In this document: positions 13,878 through 18,812 of the stretch, piece after piece
Numbering within the stretch: the stretch's first letter is position 1
Layout: the number at the start of each line of letters is the position of its first letter
Assembly: GCA_904419105.1 (NCBI GenBank)
Contig: CAJFQR010000017.1
Span: forward strand, 1 to 18,812
Length of the DNA stretch: 18,812 bases
Source: Candidatus Avimicrobium faecavium
GTDB taxonomy: Bacteria > Bacillota > Clostridia > Oscillospirales > Ruminococcaceae
Direction of reading: 5' to 3'
The notes under the pieces: model-generated
What the model saw: the letters and a program-made list of their open reading frames with translations, nothing else
The model's database searches: none
Told to the model about the DNA's origin: nothing
Program-made: the position numbers and the translations under genes

Positions 13878-15122
13878 CTACTCCCAGCGGAAGGTCTCGC
13901 TGTCGGCAAACTCTGAGTCGGCGGTGGAGTCATACCGGTCGCCGAGGGCCTTGACCTTGGCATAGAACCGGTCTCCCTCCCAGCTGGGGTCCAGCTCGGT
14001 GAGGATCAGGCTCTCCTCGTCCACATCGGTGTAGACGCTCTTGAGCCGCTTGGACCCATGGTAGACCACCACATAGTAGCCGTCATTGGCCTCCACATGG
14101 CTGTACTCCAGGCACAGCAGCCCGTCCTCCTCGTAGAGCCAGACCTCCTCCGGCGGGTCCAGCTCGAGCAGGTCGTCGTCCAGCAGGGAGTTTTCGGTGT
14201 CCTCCTCGCCGTCGTCCTCCACCTTCACCGGGGCGGCATATCCCCGCTTGACGGTGATGTTGTCCGGGTCTACGCTGTACTGCACATAGTCGTTGCGCAC
14301 CACCAGGTCCTTGGCCTTGCCCAGACCGGCCAGCGTCAGCTTGGCATTGGCGTCCACCTGGTCGATCTCGGTGCCGCCGGACAGGGAGATGCGGCTGTTG
14401 TAGTTGACCTCCATCAGGTCGGCGTGGACCGACAGCAGCGTGATGTTGTTTTTGATCAGCAGGCCGCCGTTCTCCACCCGGAAGTTCACGAACCCCTCGC
14501 TCCGCCCGAGCCCCCGCTCCCGCAGCGAGGCGCTGCACATGATCAGCGTCTCGTCGATCTGGGAGTCGCCGGTGAGCAGGATGTTCACCTCCCGGTTGTC
14601 CCGCTGGAGCCGGGCGTTCGGCACGGTGACCGAGTCCAGCGTGAGCAGGTCGGAGCCGTAGACATACAGATTGCCGCCGATGGTCACATTCTCCAGCTCC
14701 ACATCGCCGTCCACCTCGTCCATGATGAACAGGTCCCCGGTGATGGTCTTGTTGGCCAGGCGCACCTCTCCGGCACGGATGACCACCTGGGTCAGCGTCT
14801 CGGTGTCGGTGTAGTCGCCGCTCTCGGTGATGGTCAGCCGGTCGCTTTTCACTTCGGAGGAGCTCCCCTCGGAGGAACTTCCCCCGGAGGAGCTGTCCGC
14901 CGGGGAACTGCCCTCTGACGAGCTCTCCCCGTCGGCGGAGCTGTCCGTCTCGTCCTCCGGCTGCGGCGCCGGGCTGATCTCCGAAGAGGAGGGCTCTGCC
15001 GGGCCGGCCGGGGCGCTGATCCACTCCCGGGCGGCAAAGGCGGCGATGCCGGCCAGCGCCGCCACCGCGCAGAAGATCGCCGCCCAGAACCCCGGCCCGA
15101 AGCCGGGTGATCGATTTGTCAT
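13878..15122 (-). CDS. Membrane-anchored Ser-rich protein with beta-repeat and Fn3-like domains
   Basis: 414 residues, not a named family I recognise. A single membrane helix lies at about 12-31, with no Cys lipobox or Ala-x-Ala site clear enough to call cleavage. A Ser/Glu/Pro-rich stalk follows (44-92). Residues about 93-300 are made of short strand-like repeats (VRLANKTITGDLFIMDEVDGD, VELENVTIGGNLYVYG, LLTLDSVTV) suggesting a right-handed beta-helix or bactofilin-like stack. The last 90 residues (from about 325) look like a fibronectin type III fold (GYYVVVYHGSKRLKSVYTD then FYAKVKALGD). Likely exported and held in the membrane, reaching through the wall. It follows the CsbB-like gene by 108 bases on the same strand, so it may belong to that operon. 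Start ATG 15120-15122 has AAAGGA a little far upstream and GTAGGT nearer. Confidence 0.75.
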   Translation of the reverse strand: MTNRSPGFGPGFWAAIFCAVAALAGIAAFAAREWISAPAGPAEPSSSEISPAPQPEDETDSSADGESSSEGSSPADSSSGGSSSEGSSSEVKSDRLTITESGDYTDTETLTQVVIRAGEVRLANKTITGDLFIMDEVDGDVELENVTIGGNLYVYGSDLLTLDSVTVPNARLQRDNREVNILLTGDSQIDETLIMCSASLRERGLGRSEGFVNFRVENGGLLIKNNITLLSVHADLMEVNYNSRISLSGGTEIDQVDANAKLTLAGLGKAKDLVVRNDYVQYSVDPDNITVKRGYAAPVKVEDDGEEDTENSLLDDDLLELDPPEEVWLYEEDGLLCLEYSHVEANDGYYVVVYHGSKRLKSVYTDVDEESLILTELDPSWEGDRFYAKVKALGDRYDSTADSEFADSETFRWE

Positions 15123-15210
15123 ACTGTACCTACCGTCCTTTCGGGGTCAGGGTGCTTTTGTCTCTATCCTATCATATCCCGGCCGTTCCCGCCAGTGGAA
15201 AGGTCTGGCC

Positions 15211-15230
15211 GCGGCCCGCGTGGGGGCCGC
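15211..15230 (-). terminator. GC hairpin at the end of the CsbB-like gene, weak terminator at best
   Basis: On the minus strand, GCGGCCC (15224-15230) pairs with GGGCCGC (15211-15217) around a 6-base loop directly after the stop codon. No strong T-run follows, so readthrough into the beta-repeat gene is likely. Confidence 0.3.
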
Positions 15231-16217
15231 TCACCGCCGGGAGAAGTCCTCCGGCGCCGGCCGGCTGTCGTCCAGCAGGGCCGACTCGATGATGAACCGG
15301 GGCCGGTGCTTGACCTCGGTGTAGGTCTTGCCCACATACTCGCCGATGACCCCCAGCGCCAGCAGCTGGATGCCGCCGATCAGCCAGATGGAGCCCATCA
15401 GCGTGGCCCAGCCCTGCACCGTGTAGCCCAGCAGCTTCTGGATGAGGAAGACGAGCAGCGCCGCCAGGCTGGCAAAGAAGATGCCGAACCCCGCCAGCGT
15501 GATCAGCCGGATGGGCACGGTGGAAAAGGAGGTGATGCCGTCGAAGGCGAAGGAGAGCATCTTGCCCAGCGGGTACTTGCTCATCCCGGCAAACCGCTCG
15601 TGGCGCTCGTAGGTCACGATGGCGGTCTTAAAGCCCACCAGCGGCACGATCCCCCGCAGGAACAGGTTCACCTCTTCAAACTGGCTCAGCGCCTCCATCG
15701 CCCGGGCGCTCATCAGCCGGTAGTCGGCATGGTTGTCCACCACCGGGGTGCCCATCCACCGCATCAGTTTGTAGAAGAGCCCCGCCGTCTCCCGCTTGAA
15801 GACCGTGTCGCTGGCCCGGCTGGACCGGACGCCGTAGACCACATCGCAGCCCTCCTGATACCGGGCCAGGAAGGCGTCCAGCGCCTCGATGTCGTCCTGC
15901 AGGTCGGCGTCCATCGAGATGGACAGGTCGCACCGGTCCATGGCGGTCATCAGTCCGGCCAGCAGCGCGTTCTGATGCCCCCGGTTCCGGGACAGGCTCA
16001 CCCCGAGAAAGAGCGGATCCTCTTCGTGCAGTTTGCAGATGATCTCCCAGGTGCTGTCCCGGCTGCCGTCGTTGACGAAGAGCACCCGGCTCTCCGGGCT
16101 TGCCGCCCCGCCGGCGATCAGCCGGGAGAGCTTCTCCTTTACCCGCCGGGCGGTCTCCGGGAGCACCTCCTCCTCGTTGTAGCAGGGGATCACCAGATAG
16201 AGCTTATTCGGACGCAT
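15231..16217 (-). CDS. Polyprenyl-phosphate glycosyltransferase, CsbB/GtrB/DPM1-like
   Basis: 328 residues, almost the length of B. subtilis CsbB. It is a GT2 enzyme that loads a sugar onto undecaprenyl phosphate on the cytoplasmic face. The N-terminus LYLVIPCYNEEEVLPE (6-21), NDGSRDST (49-56), the SRNRGHQNALLAG block (76-88) and DADLQDD at 103-109 are the family catalytic motifs. KRETAGLFYKLMRWM and HADYRLMS follow. Two C-terminal membrane helices (about 237-262 and 272-295) end in the typical GEYVGKTYTEVKHRPRF (292-308). Start ATG 16215-16217 has AAAGGAGG upstream and lies inside the end of the YfhO-type gene (14-base overlap), implying translational coupling. In Bacillus and Listeria such enzymes work with a YfhO-type protein to decorate teichoic acids from outside. 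The sugar is unknown. Confidence 0.92.
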   Translation of the reverse strand: MRPNKLYLVIPCYNEEEVLPETARRVKEKLSRLIAGGAASPESRVLFVNDGSRDSTWEIICKLHEEDPLFLGVSLSRNRGHQNALLAGLMTAMDRCDLSISMDADLQDDIEALDAFLARYQEGCDVVYGVRSSRASDTVFKRETAGLFYKLMRWMGTPVVDNHADYRLMSARAMEALSQFEEVNLFLRGIVPLVGFKTAIVTYERHERFAGMSKYPLGKMLSFAFDGITSFSTVPIRLITLAGFGIFFASLAALLVFLIQKLLGYTVQGWATLMGSIWLIGGIQLLALGVIGEYVGKTYTEVKHRPRFIIESALLDDSRPAPEDFSRR

Positions 16218-18732
16218 CGCCGTCCGCCTCCTTTTCTGCCGGCGGCAAGGTGCCGTCCGTGTCATTTGCCCCGTCTTCCGGAGCGGTCTCCTGGGCGGAG
16301 CCGCCGGGAAGGGCGCCCGGCTCCTCCTCCCGGCGCAGCGAGCGGAAGTTCTCCGGCACCGCCGCCTCGGCGGCCCGGTCCTTTCTGCGCATTACGACCA
16401 GATAGACCGCCAGCAGCACCAGCCCGGCTGCCGAGAGGATGAGCCCCGGCAGCAGCCCCGGCGTGCGGTAGGTAAAGACGATCTCGCAGTCGCCGGCGGG
16501 CACCCGCACCGCCATAAAGCCCACATTGGCTTGCTCGATGGGCACCTCTTCGCCGTTCACCGTGGCGGACCAGCCGCTGTCCCAGGGCACCGAGAAGAAC
16601 ATCATCATCTCGTCGTCCAGGTCGCAGTGGGCGGTGAAGCCGGTGTTTGCGAACCGGAAGCTGTCGCAGGTGTAATCCCGCAGCAGGTCCACCGCGTCCT
16701 CCATGCCGTTTTTGTCCAGCGCGCCGAAGTCGATCTCGGTCATCTCGTCCAGGATGTCCCGGTTGGCGTCAAGGGCCTCGTCCTCCAGGCAGAGGGCCTC
16801 GAGCATCACATTGGCCCGCAGGCTCTTGGGGGCGGTGTCCAGCAGCGATTTGCGGATGGCCGTCGGGTAGGCGAAGCCCATCGGCAGGTAGTTTTCGTTT
16901 TCGTAGAAGTCATATCCCAGCTGGGAAAAGGCGTACCGGTAGCCGGGCATCAGGGTGCCGGCGTCCTCCTTCGAAGAGGAGGCCACCAGATATTTCACCG
17001 ACAGTAGCGGGCGCAGTGCGTAGTTGGATACCTCCGGCTTGGAGGACACATCCCGCTTGACCCCGACATAGGGGTAGAACTCCATGATCGAGTTGGGCAC
17101 GATCGAGTGGAAGGCCTGGATGGTGGGCAGATGCCAGTACATGCCCAGGTTGTCCAGGCAGTCGTAGAAGTCGGTGCGGAAGAACTCCTCGCCGTCCTCC
17201 TCCGGGAAGGCGATGGAGTCGTACCCGGCCAGCGCCCGTTCCCGCAGGAATTCGCCGCCGCTGCCGTACATCCGCCCGGACACGGTGAAGAACACCCCGT
17301 GCAGACAGCCCACCGCTGCGGTGAGAGCCGCCGCCCGCCTGAGGAAGGCCGGGTCCCGGCGCACCCGCCGCACGATGTACAGCGCCAGGATCACGCACAG
17401 CAGCGCGATCAGGCACACCAGCCAGAAGCGGATGGGCTCGTCCATCAGCCCGAGCTGCCACTCGCCGTCGTCGTTTTTGTTCGGGGTGAGCCCGCAGGCG
17501 ATCAGAAACAGCGCCACACCGGCCAGCTGCCAGCGCACCCCGCGCTCCAGATCCGCCTCCCGCCGGTCAAAGGCGGTGGCGGTGGCCAGCGCCATCATCA
17601 GCACCGGCATGTAAAACCATCGGGCGTAGTAGGAGTTGTTAAAGAGGATGAACGCCGCATTCAGCCCCGGCACCAGCGCCATAAACAGGCAGATCATCAG
17701 CAGCTTTTTCAGCCAGGAGCGCCGGGCCGCCGCCAGGAAGGCCACCACCCCGGACACGCCGAACAGCGGCAGCCAGGCGGACAGGCTGCTCCACTTGGCC
17801 CCGGCATCGGGGAAGAAGTTCGGCCGGCTGGGCAGGTCCGGCGGGAAGAACAGGCTCTGGAGGATCTGCGGGATGCGCTGCACATTGGAGTAGAGCCAGA
17901 AGCTCCACCCGGAGAGCAGGTTGTCGGAGGTGGTGCGCGGGTTCCCCAGCAGCGCCAGCGCCGACGGCAGCAGCACCGCCATCGCGATCAGCACCCCGAG
18001 GATGCTCTCGACGGCGATGGGCAGGAACTTCTTCAGCGAGAACCGCCGCCAGCTCACCCCCCAGTTCGGGTCGGTCATGCGCACGAACACATACAGGACG
18101 GTGAACACCACCTCCCCGATAAAGAACCAGTAGTTGACGATGCAGTTCACCGCCACCGCCGCGGCAAAGACGCCCCGCCGGCGGTTCTGCACCAGCTCCT
18201 CCACCCCGATGAGCAGCAGCGGGAAGAACACCATCGCCTCATGGAAGTGGTTGAAGAAGATGTTGTAGGTGGCAAAGCCGGAGAAGGCGTACAGCAGCCC
18301 GCCGAGCACGGCGGTATCCTCCTCCCGGACGAACCGCCGGATGTAGAAGTAGCTGGTCAGCGCCATGCAGGCGGTCTTGAGGACCAGCAGCGGGGCCATC
18401 AGATAGGGCACCGCCTCGCTGGGGAAGGGCAGCGTCAGCCAGAAGAAGGGGCTGAACAGCAGGTAAAAGCTGTAGGACGCGATGAAGTTCACCCCGAGGT
18501 CGGTGTAGCTGTTCCAGAACACGCTCCCCTCCCGGACGGCGTCGTGGGCCAGCCGGTAGAAGGGGATCTGCTGGACATTGAAGTCCCCGAAGAAGAAAAA
18601 GTACCCCTTTTCATAGATCACGATCGGGGCGAGCATCAGCGCCGCAGCCAGCAGCGCCAGCAAAAACACCCGGGCCCAGCCGGGCAGCCGCCGGGGGCGG
18701 GGAATCGGTGTGGAGTTGGTCGATGGTTGCAT
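16204..18732 (-). CDS. yfhO: YfhO-family multi-spanning membrane glycosyltransferase
   Basis: 842 residues, close to B. subtilis YfhO. An N-terminal helix (about 20-42) is followed by the extracytoplasmic loop GDFNVQQIPFYRLAHDAV (49-66), where GT-C-fold enzymes keep catalytic acids. About ten to twelve further helices run to near residue 500. A soluble outside domain (about 500-760) follows, containing SVKYLVASS and the closing block FFSVPWDSGWSATVNGEEVPIEQANVGFMAVRVPAG that is characteristic of YfhO proteins. A last helix (about 765-787) leads to a charged, Glu/Pro-rich cytoplasmic tail of about 55 residues. In the CsbB-YfhO systems this protein moves the sugar from its lipid carrier onto teichoic acid outside the cell; here that role is inferred from family and from the overlapping CsbB-like gene. 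Start ATG 18730-18732 follows GGGAGG. Confidence 0.92.
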   Translation of the reverse strand: MQPSTNSTPIPRPRRLPGWARVFLLALLAAALMLAPIVIYEKGYFFFFGDFNVQQIPFYRLAHDAVREGSVFWNSYTDLGVNFIASYSFYLLFSPFFWLTLPFPSEAVPYLMAPLLVLKTACMALTSYFYIRRFVREEDTAVLGGLLYAFSGFATYNIFFNHFHEAMVFFPLLLIGVEELVQNRRRGVFAAAVAVNCIVNYWFFIGEVVFTVLYVFVRMTDPNWGVSWRRFSLKKFLPIAVESILGVLIAMAVLLPSALALLGNPRTTSDNLLSGWSFWLYSNVQRIPQILQSLFFPPDLPSRPNFFPDAGAKWSSLSAWLPLFGVSGVVAFLAAARRSWLKKLLMICLFMALVPGLNAAFILFNNSYYARWFYMPVLMMALATATAFDRREADLERGVRWQLAGVALFLIACGLTPNKNDDGEWQLGLMDEPIRFWLVCLIALLCVILALYIVRRVRRDPAFLRRAAALTAAVGCLHGVFFTVSGRMYGSGGEFLRERALAGYDSIAFPEEDGEEFFRTDFYDCLDNLGMYWHLPTIQAFHSIVPNSIMEFYPYVGVKRDVSSKPEVSNYALRPLLSVKYLVASSSKEDAGTLMPGYRYAFSQLGYDFYENENYLPMGFAYPTAIRKSLLDTAPKSLRANVMLEALCLEDEALDANRDILDEMTEIDFGALDKNGMEDAVDLLRDYTCDSFRFANTGFTAHCDLDDEMMMFFSVPWDSGWSATVNGEEVPIEQANVGFMAVRVPAGDCEIVFTYRTPGLLPGLILSAAGLVLLAVYLVVMRRKDRAAEAAVPENFRSLRREEEPGALPGGSAQETAPEDGANDTDGTLPPAEKEADGDASE

Positions 18733-18795
18733 AGGGCCTCCCTGGATATGAGCTCAAAAAGGATGACCGCGCCCTCCGGCGCGAAGAACAGTATC

Positions 18796-18801
18796 AGTAT
18801 A
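18796..18801 (-). promoter_or_regulatory. Likely -10 element for the YfhO operon
   Basis: TATACT on the minus strand, about 65 bases before the yfhO start. The matching -35 would lie just beyond the window end. A small GC hairpin (18769-18773/18778-18782), with TTTTT eight bases later on the minus strand, sits in the leader. Confidence 0.4.
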
Positions 18802-18812
18802 CCACATTCCGC

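Noticed and set aside
15140..15200. Possible SigK promoter upstream of the beta-repeat gene (AC, 16 bases, GATATGATA)
   Set aside because: The -10 departs from CATA and the consensus is short, so chance is a sufficient explanation.
15195..16442. 415-codon plus-strand open frame
   Set aside because: Antisense to the CsbB-like gene, no domain, no ribosome site.

Overview
The window looks like chromosome from a high-GC, spore-forming member of the Clostridia, most likely Oscillospiraceae/Ruminococcaceae-like. The grounds are a clear SpoIIID, a SpoIID-type enzyme domain, a class B sortase, GC-rich codons throughout, strong AGGAGG ribosome sites, and Ser/Glu-rich extracellular linkers of the sort common in that group. 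This placement is inference from gene content; there is no rRNA in the window.

Layout. (1) 1-0.6 kb: the last 20 codons of what looks like a large serine recombinase abut the 3' part of an XRE-type membrane regulator gene that lacks its DNA-binding half. This is probably the edge of an integrated mobile element. (2) 0.6-2.9 kb: proC and spoIIID on the minus strand, and a nucleoside hydrolase on the plus strand. spoIIID has a good match to a SigE promoter. (3) 2.9-5.7 kb: a lipoprotein solute-binding protein with a flavodoxin-type reductase (minus), a VanZ-like membrane protein (plus) and a GNAT acetyltransferase (minus). Consensus promoters are visible for the binding protein, the VanZ-like gene and the GNAT gene. 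(4) 5.8-11.0 kb: a plus-strand run of cysteine desulfurase, thiI and a large composite protein. The first two form the known sulfur-relay pair for 4-thiouridine in tRNA. (5) 11.1-12.2 kb: mutY, just behind a strong terminator. (6) 12.2-18.8 kb, minus strand: a cell-envelope cluster. It runs from a YfhO-family membrane protein overlapping a CsbB/GtrB-like polyprenyl-phosphate glycosyltransferase, through a membrane-anchored Ser-rich beta-repeat protein, to a second processive-type glycosyltransferase with its own perfect consensus promoter.

The most unusual object is the 881-residue protein at 8372-11017. In order it has a degenerate CinA/MoCF-like cytoplasmic domain, one membrane helix, a Ser/Glu-rich stalk, a complete class B sortase domain, a second Ser/Glu-rich stalk and a complete SpoIID/LytB domain. 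That places a protein-anchoring transpeptidase and a peptidoglycan-cleaving domain on one chain behind a possible cytoplasmic ligand-binding domain. With the YfhO/CsbB pair, the two other Ser-rich surface proteins and the two glycosyltransferases, the window is weighted towards envelope building and modification. No CRISPR array, tRNA, rRNA or complete insertion sequence was seen.
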